The notes under the pieces: model-generated
Database searches by the model: none
Seen by the model: the letters and a program-made list of their open reading frames with translations, nothing else
Told to the model about the DNA's origin: nothing
DNA from: Hoplostethus atlanticus
Taxonomy: Eukaryota > Chordata > Actinopteri > Trachichthyiformes > Trachichthyidae
Length of the DNA stretch: 64,000 bases
Direction of reading: 5' to 3'
Assembly (NCBI GenBank): GCA_034670405.1
Contig: JAXDDX010000062.1
Location: 1,488,001-1,552,000, forward strand
Shown here: piece by piece, positions 1 to 10,972 of the stretch
Position numbering within the stretch: position 1 is the stretch's first letter
Layout: every line of letters begins with the position of its first letter
Position numbers and translations under genes: made by a program

Positions 1-298
1 TCACACCTTCAGAGTGTATCGTCTATATTTTACTGGTATCGTATGATGAACCTCATCGGTGTGTAGGGAATGAACTCTTTCTCGTCGTCTCCCATCGTTC
101 CTGTTCTTCTATATGATGTCTCGTGGAACAGAAATGTCCTAAAAATAATCTTGAAAATGGATGCTGCGGGTAAAAACTGGTTCAGCTCTCCAACAGCTTT
201 CGTGTCAGAGAACTATGGAGGGTGAGCAGAGAGCTACAGGTTACCCTTGGCTTTGAATTAATGAACCCCTAGGATATCAAGTAAAGAATAGAGAGCCT

Positions 299-325
299 AC
301 ACACACACACACACACACACACACA
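299..325. repeat. (AC)n microsatellite
   Basis: An uninterrupted AC dinucleotide tract of 27 bp. Confidence 0.95.
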
Positions 326-1001
326 GGCATGCTGGCATCCTTCTGCTAATTGGAGCAGTAGTAAGTGGGAGTGAGCAGTCCATTCACTGTTCAAACCTGA
401 TGACTAGTTTGCTTTGATGTTCCAGCTCTCAGAATCAGATTATTGCTTTTTTCCCCCCAGGAACCACCAGTGTATGAAAATCACTATTTCAATTTCAGTA
501 ATAGCATTGCAGCTGCCAATCAAAAACAATAAGCCCTTACTTTTGTTATCATCCCCTCTAAATGTCAGATACAATATTTGTTTTCCTCTCGAATTAGATG
601 AGAAATGGTAGAAAAGTTGACTTTCTCCGGGTGTATTCCCGCTGCTTTGATTTCATCCAGTAGAAGGATGACAAGAACATTGGACATCAAAGCTGTTTGG
701 TTTCCTGATGGTTCACAGGAGAGGAAACTGACTGATTCTGATTTTAGAAGGGAAGAGAGGAAACACCACTACTGTAATGAAACAAGAAAAAAAAAGTAAT
801 ATATTTTTGAAATTGAGTAACAACAATTTGTTGTACATTACATTTTTGGAGAAACGAGCCCATTATTGTATGTGTGCAATGTAAAAATACTTTAATTCCA
901 TGGTGCTTGTGTGTGCCTGTAAAAGTGTGTGTGTAGATGTAGAAGTAGTCAATGAATTTTCTACGCTGGTAGTGCTGGGTGTTAGTCTCTGTCCCGGCCT
1001 A

Positions 1002-1004
<3 letters not shown>

Positions 1005-1047
<43 letters not shown>
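1005..1047. repeat. (GT)n microsatellite
   Basis: An uninterrupted GT tract of about 43 bp. It creates spurious Val-Cys and His-Thr open frames on both strands. Confidence 0.95.
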
Positions 1048-1048
<1 letters not shown>

Positions 1049-1504
1049 ACCTGCAGGGTTGATCCAGGAAACCCCCCAGAGAGAGCAGCCTCTTGGCCAT
1101 CCATCAGCCCCCACGCGGCAGCTCTCCTGTGGGGAGAAAACAGAGCAGCAGCCTCCCCACCAGCCCGGAGAGCCACCGGGGCCCGGAGGACACAGGCGGC
1201 AAGGGGAGAAACCACTTTCGCACCTCCTTTATTTCCCCGTGTTCTTTATGCATGACAAAACCAAAACCAAACTGGCAGAAATGAACTACACTGAGCAGTG
1301 AAGCAATCTGTAAGAAAAAAAACGACTCTCGCGGGAGAAAATATTGACCTAAAAAACACAACCAGTGTGGATTTTTCCAGCATAACTGCATATTGGGTAC
1401 GGCCTCCCATTTGTCTCGACTCCGCAACAATGAGCCATCATTTATACATCTGTATTATTCACAAACCCATTCCCCTGTTGAAATCGATTTTCGTTTTATT
1501 TACT

Positions 1505-1521
1505 GGGGGGGGGGGGGGGGG
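1505..1521. repeat. G17 homopolymer
   Basis: Seventeen consecutive G residues on the + strand. Such a run could form a quadruplex and is also prone to sequencing-length error. Confidence 0.9.
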
Positions 1522-1847
1522 TAAAAACAGAGAGGAAAAAGAAGCAGTTTCCCGCAGTATATTATCACTGTAAATCTGGGGAATGCACTGTATTTGCAAT
1601 TCAAAAGATGGATTTATGTCGATAAACGGCGGTTTATTCTGTCCACGGGGAATCACCGCCGTCGATCACTTTTGCAGACAGCCATTTTGGAGGTGGAAAG
1701 GAAACATCGATACGGGGCAGAGAAGTAATACGGCGCTGATGAGTCAGCAGTGCCAGCCCTGCCTCATTCTGGAAATATACAGTTGCGGCGATGCAACGGG
1801 GAAAGGCTGGAGAACGGAAAATCAGAGAGACGGAACGATCGAACGAG

Positions 1848-1849
<2 letters not shown>

Positions 1850-1909
<60 letters not shown>
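1850..1909. repeat. (GA)n microsatellite
   Basis: About 60 bp of uninterrupted AG repeats. Confidence 0.95.
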
Positions 1910-1910
<1 letters not shown>

Positions 1911-2347
1911 GGCGTAAATTGAAAATGTCAGGAATTTGTTGTCTGCCACTGCCTCCTCTGACCTTTTTCCTGAAGGACAACTGTAAGAAACGACCACGGC
2001 GTCCACCAGATGCACAGCAGGCATTATGATGGATCAACTTCCGCAGAGGACTTCCCTAAGCACAGCAGAAGCCCCCCCCCTTAATCCCTGCTTTCTTTGG
2101 AAGTAAACAGCTTACAGAGAATAATGGGAAACGATAATGTGAATACATTTTGATTATTTGGCCGGGGGTCTTTTCATATTGAGATGTCGCCGAGGGAAAA
2201 TCAATTACTGGAATGTGGACAAAATAGAACATAACAAATGCTTCAGCGGCCCTACACGAGCACCTCTCATTCTAGATGCTTATGTATTGTCGCAAGTCAT
2301 TATCGCTAGACAATACTTCTTCGACGAGAACTTGGAATTAATGTAAT

Positions 2348-3007
2348 AACGTCCCATCGACGGCAATAAACCATGTAATAGCAGTAATAACAGTAGTAAT
2401 TCTATTCATTAATACACAGGACAAGATGTTACTATACCTTGTGCCATAATCCAAGGATCCAATCCAACACTTGTAGATGCCCAACTCAGATAAAAATACG
2501 AATGATACAACCACCACCAAATGAACACCATTTATGATAAATGATTACATTGACAGTCGGTAACTTTATGTGAAATGTATTAAGTTAATACATTTCACAT
2601 AAAGTTACCGACTGTCAATGTAATCATTTTTTTCTTGTCAGTATTGTAATTATTAAATTATTGGGGTTTAGTACATTAACAGTAAATGTTAGTTAGTGTT
2701 AGTAAACCAAAGACCTCTACCATACATATTCATCCCTTTTTCAGATCATAATTAATAATCAAATTTGTGAATGGATGACATCTTTGAAAATGTTTAATAT
2801 TTTTCACGTTAATAGGGAAAAGTTATTATAGTAATGGTAGGCAATTACATTAATGGGAAATGTGTTACATTAACAGGATAGCTGATGTGCTACAGCTGTT
2901 AACGTAAAAACGTCCCATCAACGGCAATAAGCCATGTAATAAAATAATAATAGTAGTCACCCTTTTTCAGATCATAATTAATAGCCAAATTTGTGAATGG
3001 ATGACAT
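2348..3007. repeat. Repeat-built block with two pairs of direct repeats
   Basis: Two direct repeat pairs bracket this block. The first is 33 bp at 2348-2380 and 2909-2941 (two mismatches), reading CGTCCCATC then GGCAATAA. The second is about 48 bp at 2734-2781 and 2960-3007, starting CCCTTTTTCAGATCATAATT. A perfect palindrome lies between the outer pair. The arrangement suggests a fold-back or composite non-autonomous element. No coding capacity is visible and the class is not assigned. Confidence 0.7.
2539..2629. repeat. Perfect 45+45 nt palindrome
   Basis: The left arm 2539-2583 and right arm 2585-2629 are exact reverse complements, separated by one G at 2584. The arms include GACAGTCGGTAACTTTATG and its complement. 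The pairing stops exactly at 2538/2630. Confidence 0.95.
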
Positions 3008-3009
3008 TT

Positions 3010-3500
3010 TCAAATTTTTTAAATAATATTTGTGGTAAAAAGCAGCTATTGGCGATGTACCTTGTATTTCTGGGTCAATTAAATGACATGATGCTCGTTT
3101 TTTCATGAAGCTTGCTCTCTTGCTCTTATGATCGCTACCGCTATTGCGTAAAAACCCAGCTGAACACGACAATTTCAGGCACGTCCTCTGGGAGCTGTCA
3201 AAAGGCATTCTGGGAAATTTAGGAAATCACTAACTGAAGTAGGATTACGCCGGGTTCAGACTGGATCGCGCGTGCAGGAGCCTGGCTGTTCACACCTGAA
3301 GCGCATTTCTGAACGGTCAAATCGGTTAACATGGGCGCCGAAAGGAAACTGAAGCGCCTTCATGAAGGCTTCGCGGCGCTTCCGCGTCCAGGTCTGAACC
3401 CGGCGTTAGACGATACAGGTTGAAGGAAAGTAGGTGCACCAAAAAACAGTAAATTACAACACAAAATAAACCCCGGAATGCTTTGAACATCACAGATCGA
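3010..3500 (-). repeat. R2 interspersed repeat copy, interrupted by a MITE
   Basis: It shares blocks with 37735-38135: an ATGTACCTT...TTTCTGGG segment, GGCATTCTGGGAAAT, and a segment reading CACCAAAAAA followed by GTAAAT. Related copies lie at 11160-11260, 31820-32000 and 39370-39610. A Harbinger-type MITE interrupts this copy at 3248-3405. No coding frame is seen and the class is unassigned. Confidence 0.6.
3248..3405. mobile_element. Harbinger-type MITE with TTA target duplication
   Basis: This 158-bp element has perfect 14-bp terminal inverted repeats, CGCCGGGTTCAGAC at 3248-3261 and its complement at 3392-3405. It is flanked by TTA on both sides (3245-3247 and 3406-3408). A 3-bp TTA/TAA target is typical of PIF/Harbinger elements. 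The interior is GC-rich and non-coding. The related repeat at 38033-38047 lacks the insertion and acts as an empty site. Confidence 0.8.
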
Positions 3501-4047
3501 TGATATATAACAGTGTAAAAGTTGCTACAATGCACAGTTATGGGGAAAGACCCTCTGTTGAGGGACTTTCCATCATGAGTGCAGGGCCAAAAAAAACACA
3601 CCGCATGTCTGGGGAGCCCCTGCCCTACCCTAAGGCGTACATATCACCTCTGCGTGGGCTTATCCATCAGCTGTGTTGTACTTAAACCACAACTCCCGGC
3701 ACTGTGAACAAACAAACAAATATAACAAGGCTTGGCATGCCTCCTGGAAGAAAGCAGCACGGCAAGAAGCTTGCTAAGGCTAGCCAAGCCCCCAACCAGG
3801 CGCACCCTCTGGAAGGAATGGAGCTATGATATCCCGAAATAACGCCTGATGTGCTCGCCGAGCCCCAGCGGGGTCACGCTAGAAGGCTTTTAGAGTCCTA
3901 ACCGTCGGATTTCATGGGTCACTGATGTCAGGACCTCAAATCTAACAGGAACCTTTGTGATCTAACGTATAGGAATTGGCCTTTCAATAACAATTGGATA
4001 TCGGCAAGTCAGTGTTTCCCACCGGCAATATCGTGGAGGAGAGGATG
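3501..4047. other. Non-coding DNA
   Basis: No gene or clear element was recognised. Segments near 3960-4030 resemble the flanks of the R1 repeat that follows. Confidence 0.5.
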
Positions 4048-4290
4048 TGATTTTCCTCAACAGCTTCAGGGGTGTCAGTCTGTAAAACCTGCCATGAAAC
4101 CTGCCTCACCCTGCCTTCAGGAGTTAACCCACCTAGAAGAACTTCATTAGTCTGAGTTGTAGTGTCCCATGATGCTCTAAATGCTGCTTCAGAGGCGTTT
4201 CCACCCTGAGGAGAATAAAACTTGGGGGGAAACTCTGAGTACTTGTCATATTTTGGACTTAAAAATTGTCAATTTAAATTTATTGAATAT
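4048..4290 (+). repeat. R1 interspersed repeat, copy A
   Basis: The core reads TTTTCCTCAACAGCTTCAGG, then GGTGTCAGTCTGTAAAACCTG, GCCTCACCCTGCCTTCAGGA and TGTCCCATGATGCT. The same order of blocks occurs near 9655, 20715 and 54605. There is no coding potential and no obvious terminal repeats, so the class is unassigned. Confidence 0.75.
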
Positions 4291-7010
4291 ACATACATCC
4301 TAATCTCAGTGTAAGGTGGAGTACAGTGCTGCATTTAAGCTGAGATTCTGCACGAGAGTATGTTTGTGAGCTAGGGAAGAGTGTGAGAGACCAAGAGAGT
4401 GTGTGCACTGTATATATGTGTGTGTTTGCCAAGCAATAAAGCAATGTTCGGAGCGGTAGAGATATTTACTGGAATGAAACGAGGCCGTCTTTGGGCCCTG
4501 GTCCCAGAAAGCGAAAGGAGAAAACAGTCCCACAGGCCCGTTATTTGATTTGGAGGGCTCCGCGACAGGGTATAAACTGATCAATTTGCTCCGTCACTCC
4601 GTGGCCTCTCTCAGGCTTTATGAAACCTACATCTGCCCTCCTGCGTCTCCTCGTTTATTCTCCCCTTTTTCTCCTTCGCTTTCTATCTGTGTGATTCTCA
4701 CTTTATTTCATGAAAAAGCCAGGTGTGTGTGTGTGTGTGTGTGTGTGTAAATGGCTTGGCATTTACTGTATAGCCTAGCCTAGTGGACTGGCTGAATTTA
4801 CCCTCACACAGTTGATCTCCTTTGTCTGTCTGGTAGCCTGCTACACCATTATAGCATTACACATATCTCTGGCTAGTACAGTGTGTCTGTGTGTGTGTGT
4901 GTGTGTTTGGAACAGCTGATTGCATCGGTGATTGCAAAATCAAGCTCTGCTAGCGTAGTTTCCATTCCTCTGTCTATGCAGGAGGTTGGGCCTTTTGTAG
5001 ATGCTGATTTTTACATGTTTATTGAATAAAACGTGTCTGAAATTGTTTTTCAAATTAAAAATGACCTGAAACTCTACAACTAACTTAATTTACAAAGGTG
5101 GCATGATGAACCTTGGCCATTAAAGTCACCAAATCTCAACCCAAACATTAATGGTAAGTACAAAGTAAGTATAAAGCATGCGTGGTTCAGTTACTGGTCA
5201 ACTAGCTGTTAAACGGGCAAGATGCGTGACTTAAGTGGCGTGGGATTTTCTACAACATGGTGTCTGGAGTTTACAGAGAATAATGAAACGAACAAGACGC
5301 AAGTTCATTCCCGAGGGCGAAAACGCCAGAGGTCAGAAGAGAATGGTGAGACTTACATTCAAGCAAGTACAACAGCAGTGTGCAAGAAGTGCATCTCAGA
5401 AACCGACCCAACCTCGAAAGGTGACGTGAAGACCGCGCTGAATTCCACTCCTGTCAGCAAAGAGCAAGAAAGTGGGCGGGAGTGCAGACCGGAAAAATGG
5501 CTGACAAATCCTGCCACATGCTGATGACGGAGGGGAAGTCTGGGATACATCACTACCTTTAATGTAAAGATACCACCAGTGCCCCTCTACTTCTAGGGTC
5601 CTCACATCCAGCACAAATTGCCTCATCTCTCTCTTTACCCTCTTGTCCTCTTTCCTTTGCCTACATGGTCGATAGTGCACTCTAAAGCCCGCTGTCTCTC
5701 CTGCTATTACGTGCCATTCTGTCCTGAGGTTGACTGAGATGGATGGATGGACGGACGGATGGAGCGAGGAGGTGGGTCACAGGCTTTGAAACAAGTGGAA
5801 AAGGAGGGCTGCCCGAGATGAGTGTCTAGCGTGTGAGAAGGGAGAAGACGTTGGAGAAAAGAGGGGGAATGGAGGCGTTGAGGGGAGGTGAAGGGAGAAA
5901 GCCTGACGAATGGACAGATTGACATGCAGGGAGAAAAAAAAGATCGGCCAGCCAATAAGATTCGCGCGGGAGGGAAAACGACAAGGTCAGATAATGAAAT
6001 TGATTGCCGTGCACTGATGGGTGAAGGTGTTTTTGGCTTCACCTATCCGACAGGAGTAATGGCCGTGATTTCACTTCGATAAGGGCTGCTATTATCTTTG
6101 TTATTTATTTTAGAGTGGATGCATTTTGCCGCCTATTTCATTGCTCATCATTTAAAAGCCCTGTCCTTAATCCAGGAGCAAGCAGAAAGAAAGGCAAAGC
6201 ACGTTGGTTGGGGTATAAATGGACAATCCAATTGCTGGATTGGGGGGCTTTGGCGGAACTCATCATGGAATGGGATGGAAGTAATAATCTGTGACATTTT
6301 CATACAAATTTGCTGCTCTAAACACCTGGTAGGTCTTCCCTGGGGAAAAAAATCCACTGTGGATTTTCCTGTGCATCCACAATGCACAGGAAGTGATGCG
6401 TTTTCATGTTGCCGTTTCGTTTGAATTAAATAGAAGAACTGGCTGCATCGTTTGATTGACAGGTGATATCTGGGAAGTGCAGTGCAGGAACACCGCGGCG
6501 ATGAGCGTTGAGCACCGAAGAACCAAGGAATTACCACTTTAATCGATGGACACCAAAATCGCCCAGGTAGATCATTGGCTCTGATATGTTGGTCGACTTT
6601 TTGCCTTTTTTCCCCCCCTATGGCCGATCACTTCCCTCTTTCAGGAACATAGGTTCAGAGCGCAGGTAATAACTGGTGCGAGTGCCGGTGCGAGCGGTGG
6701 TAGTGTCACCTCTCCCCTCCTCAGTAAAAGGAGAGAAAGTCTTTTTTTTGGAAGAGAGCGTGATAAAGAGACCGGCTTTGGGGAAGAAAAGAGATGAGGC
6801 GGAGAGAGAAGAGAGAGGGGGGGGGAATGGATAGCATGTGGCAGTGCTGATAAGGAGGGATGATTGCATTTTTTTGGGAGGACACAAGGAGGATTTTGTG
6901 CACCTTGAGTAGAGGGAGGTGAGGGGAAGAGAGGGAGACGGTGATAGAAAAAATAGGAACCTCGGATGATATGAACTCACTCATTCCCAAAACCAGGATT
7001 AGGGCTCAGT

Positions 7011-7014
<4 letters not shown>
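4291..7014. other. Non-coding DNA with short simple repeats
   Basis: No convincing gene was found. The open frame at 5222-5524 has no recognisable domain. Short GT tracts lie at about 4723-4748 and 4890-4905, and a GGAT/GGAC tract at about 5740-5765. Purine-rich stretches occur around 6700-6960. Confidence 0.5.

Positions 7015-7092
<78 letters not shown>
7015..7092. repeat. (GA)n microsatellite, 78 bp
   Basis: A pure GA tract, among the longest in the window. Confidence 0.95.
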
Positions 7093-7096
<4 letters not shown>

Positions 7097-8347
7097 GAGG
7101 CAGACAGACGTATCATCAGGCCTCCAGAGCTTGGGTGTGAGCGTCTCTAGGTCGGCGTGCAGTGCATTCACAGACCGGGACGTAGCTTGGTGATTTTCTA
7201 ACCGTATTAGCTTGTGATGTCAACGTTTTGTTCAGTGATTCTCTTTTTAAAGCCAGCGTAGTTTCACTCACTCCACTTGGACGTTGATCTTCTGCTCTAC
7301 ATCAGTCTGTATTTCTATAGCATTCCTCAGCTAGCCACTATTGCATCCGTGTGGGGTAATGAACTGTGAAAGGCGACCGTATATTGGGCCTCCGAGACTC
7401 AAAGTATCGAGAAACGTTGCCGTTTAGCAAATGACCACCGTTGGACCCTGCATACAGACGCCCCGAAAATGGTTTGTTTATGTCTCCTCTCCCACTGGCA
7501 ATGCTAGTAGCTAATGGAGCGCTGCCGGTGCAATGTCCTCCCCATGTTTGCTTCTTGTATGATGCTAACAGCAGGTGTCACTAGGGTTTGTATTTGTGTG
7601 TATGTGTGTGTGATGTCAGTAGTTAGGCAGTGCAGCAGGTTGCTCGCCGAGAAAGCTGATTCTATTAGGAAGCTATAGCTGTGAGCGCAGACGCTGCTAG
7701 CTAGATGCGACACATTCACACCCAACATTCCTCCATGGCCACAGCTACTTACCTTAACCCGTGTTGGTTTTTCCCACCCTGATAACACTGAAAACTTTGG
7801 AGATTTTCTTTGGTGTGAAAAATATTGGTGTCGGTATTGGCCTTCAAAAACCCATCGGTCTAACCCAACTACAAGCTAAGCGGCAAAAACAGCAACCAAT
7901 GAAGAAGAAGAAGGTGACGTTTCTCTGCGAACTGATCACTAACTCTTCCTCAAATTAAACACCAAATACCACTATTTGGTGATGGGATGTTTCTTCCTCA
8001 CCCCCCTTTTTTTGTGATACCACCATCGGCTACCTTAAGCAGTCACGGACTCGCCCCTTTATTGGGCTATCGATCCGCCCGCGACAAGGAAAGTAAAGTA
8101 AAAAAAAGCACCGCCCGTTAAGGAATTATTGTAATCCAGGGCTACATGACCGCTCTTAGCAAGACTCAGGGCTGTTTAGACCTTGAGAATTGAATGGTGT
8201 TGTAAATACCACTGGAGCAGAGGGAAAGAGAGAGAGAGAGAGAAAGGGGCGAGAGACAATGCACACAAGGCAGAGAAGCTGCAACATCATCAATCAGGGA
8301 ATGGAGATTGCATCGCTACATGGATGCAGTGATGGGCCTTGGAAGTA
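7093..8347. other. Non-coding DNA
   Basis: No gene recognised. A segment around 7790-7875 (ATTGGTGTCGGTATTGGCC, then a CATCGGTCTAACCC block) resembles the 3' end of the R1 copy at 9885-9955, so this is probably another R1 end fragment. Confidence 0.45.
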
Positions 8348-8399
8348 CACACACACACATACACGCACACACACACGCACACACACACACACACACACC
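8348..8399. repeat. (AC)n microsatellite, interrupted
   Basis: An AC tract broken by occasional T and G substitutions. Confidence 0.85.
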
Positions 8400-8893
8400 C
8401 TTACCAGTAAACCATTTATTTTGTGTGTTTGCAGGCTGTTTTACTGTATTAATGGATAATAAATGTTACTATTTCTATTTGAATCCATATTCTTTCACAC
8501 ATTTTCAGTCACACGTTTTGTCCGAGCACGTCCACCGTTTCTTCTGTCCCATTCTTCTTTGATGCAGCCTCCTTGATGCTGCGACGGCCCAATTTCCCCA
8601 CGGGGGTCTCGTCTAATCTAATCAAATCGAATCTAGGGCTCAAGAGGCTTCAATATATGAACATTTTTCCTAAAATCACTTTAAAACCAGTTGCACGTGT
8701 GTGTGTGTGTGTGTGTGTGTGTCCTAGTGTTGCAGAATTCAGTGATTTTAAGCTTCACAGTCATTTTCATGCCAGCATGGATAATAAAGACAATGTCGAT
8801 CTCTACCTGCAGGGGGCACTCTTGCACCACAGGTAAGCACTCCACTTGGCAGTGGGGTGCACCCAGAGAGGCTGAGAGAACGTTGTTACAAAT

Positions 8894-8894
<1 letters not shown>

Positions 8895-8954
<60 letters not shown>
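8895..8954. repeat. (AC)n microsatellite, 60 bp
   Basis: Uninterrupted AC repeats. A shorter GT tract lies at about 8697-8722. Confidence 0.95.
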
Positions 8955-8956
<2 letters not shown>

Positions 8957-9173
8957 AAACAAAGCCTTTTTGATTATCATTCAGAAGCAGTGTGGGTATG
9001 ACCAATCATTTAGCACCATCAAATAAACAAAACAAAGATTCAGATCAACAGAGAGCCAAACAAGGTAGCCAGGTTGCAACACCCGCTTCCACACACATGC
9101 ACACACACCTACACACACACACATTTAAAGCAACGCTTGGCTGGGTGGATCAGAGCTATTTTACACTGTGAAG

Positions 9174-9174
<1 letters not shown>

Positions 9175-9245
<71 letters not shown>
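9175..9245. repeat. (AC)n microsatellite, 71 bp
   Basis: Uninterrupted AC repeats, one of the longest AC tracts in the window. Confidence 0.95.
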
Positions 9246-9247
<2 letters not shown>

Positions 9248-9559
9248 CCATTAAAAAGGCTCACTTGAAGAGGAAGCCAGGCGTTGCTCTGTGGGCTAAT
9301 AGCATCTCTGATGACTGGCATCACCAGCGCTTAGAGATGACACACGCTTGGAGTACAGTCGCCACGGTTACTCTGTCAGCTGTCCTAGAGTCGCCACGGT
9401 TACGGCAATTCATTAGCGTGCCCGCCATCTAATTGGTCCGTCGAAGGAGGGGGATTCTCGACGGGGGGTAAAGGTGGATGGTGGATAAAGACTGCGAGAA
9501 GTCGCAGCCATGATTATGGAAAAAATCTGATATAGTTTTAAATAGTGTCGTCCTCCTCT

Positions 9560-9955
9560 GGCGTAAAGGAGGCTCCACTCTGACCACACCTACTGAATAT
9601 GTTTTAATTTTACATTTTTTCTATCAGATGTCCGATCCTTGGAATCATTCCAGTGTGGTGTGGGAGGATTTTCCTCAACAGCTTCAGGGGTGTCAGTCTG
9701 TAAAACCTGCAATGAAACCTGCCTCACCCTGCCTTCAGGAGTTAACCCACCTAGAAGAGTTTTAGTGTCCCATGATGCTTTAAATGCTGCTTCGGAGGCT
9801 TTTCCCACCCTGAAACTCTGAACACGTGGATTTTTGGGCATGAAAATGATCAAAATTGAAAAAAAACATTGAACATCAGCACACAATATTGGCTATCCAA
9901 TGATAGCGGTATCAGTATCGGCCTTCAAAAAGCCATATCGGTCAAACCCGACACA
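9560..9955 (+). repeat. R1 interspersed repeat, copy B (fullest)
   Basis: It carries the upstream block TTTTCTATCAGATGTC and GGAATCATTCCAGTGT, the core AACAGCTTCAGGGGTGTCAG, and a 3' block ending with a GCCTTCAAAAAGCCATATCGG segment. Because it is uninterrupted, it shows the pre-insertion layout of the copy split by the LTR retrotransposon. No coding frame is seen. Confidence 0.75.
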
Positions 9956-10523
9956 TAAAGGCGCTTATCATCACTCAGTCAAGGTGCCTCAGTATATGCG
10001 CTTCCAGGAATACAGTGTGTGTGTGCACTCGTAAGCCGGCGCCTCCGGTGAATAGATTATAGTGTCTTTAAAACAGGGCGCGCGTTTAAGCTAAATGCTA
10101 ACACAGCACCCTGTCACCGCTCAGCTTTGTATAGAAATCCCCCACAGACGACAGGAGGAGGTGGAGGAGCGGTGCTATCAGAGGGAGGAACGAGACGGAG
10201 GAGGGAGGAAGGGTGGGAGGGGAGGGAAGTCTAAAATAAAAAACATCATATTTGTTCTCGCTGAGGGAGAATAGAGAGCCCTTCCTATGAATTATGCATC
10301 CACGAGAGTGGCGGGGGGCTTGGGGGGCGTGTCTTTGCGGATGACAAAATGTTTATTAAAAGTGAGCGCTCTTATTTTTTTGATTCTCCTTCCGTCACCT
10401 TTCCTCAACCCCCCTGATGTGAATGGGGAGACTCGGATCGGAGGCAAAAGGGAGGAGTTGGGGAGCGATAGCAGGGGAAAAAAAGTGCCCTAGAGGATGA
10501 GGTTGTGGGGTTTGTAAAGGGTA
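9956..10523. other. Non-coding DNA
   Basis: No gene recognised. Purine-rich stretches lie at 10150-10230. The open frame at 10287-10493 has no recognisable features. Confidence 0.45.
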
Positions 10524-10970
10524 AAGGCTGAATTATGCTTCCCACAAGGGTTCGGTATCTTGACGGAAATGCGATATTATCCAAAACTATAGGGGGCAGT
10601 GTTTGCACTATTGTAGACAAATGGCAGGAGCACGTAATGAATGAGCAGCTTCTCAATGAGGAGGAAGAGTTGTTGTGTTTGCTTTTATTAGCTTTTGCAC
10701 AGAACTTTTGCACGTCCATATGGCCTTTTTCAGCTGTGTTGTACAAGTGGGAATACCTCTTAACCTCCGCTAGCAGGTGCTCCTCAAGCGACTCCACTTT
10801 CTTTGGTTGACCTTGCGCGTCTGCGTAGTTCCATTTTTTGGGATGTACACGGTGCAGACGGGGACAGCCGCATGGACGTTCGAAAAGGGGTGTGTCTACT
10901 GATTTTACGTCACTTTTAGCCGCACAGACCCTTGCGCACCTCGCGGATGCGTCAAGCATAAATCAAGCTT
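10524..10970. mobile_element. MITE with Harbinger/ISL2EU-like ends
   Basis: The 447-bp segment is bounded by imperfect inverted ends: AAGGCTGAATTATGCTTC on the left, and GCATAAATCAAGCTT on the right, whose complement is AAGCTTGATTTATGC. TA lies on each side (10522-10523 and 10971-10972). Ends of the type GGCTGATTTATGCTTC are, from memory, common in fish Harbinger/ISL2EU-related elements. A short acidic frame (NEQLLNEEEELLCLLLL) may be leftover coding sequence. The class is tentative. Confidence 0.5.
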
Positions 10971-10972
10971 TA

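Larger units (their letters stand above)
1..2338. other. Non-coding DNA with microsatellites
   Basis: No reading frame here resembles a known protein. Open frames are short and several are just translated simple repeats. The block contains an AC tract, a long GT tract, a G17 run and a 60-bp GA tract, listed separately. A somewhat GC-rich patch lies around 1090-1220. Confidence 0.6.
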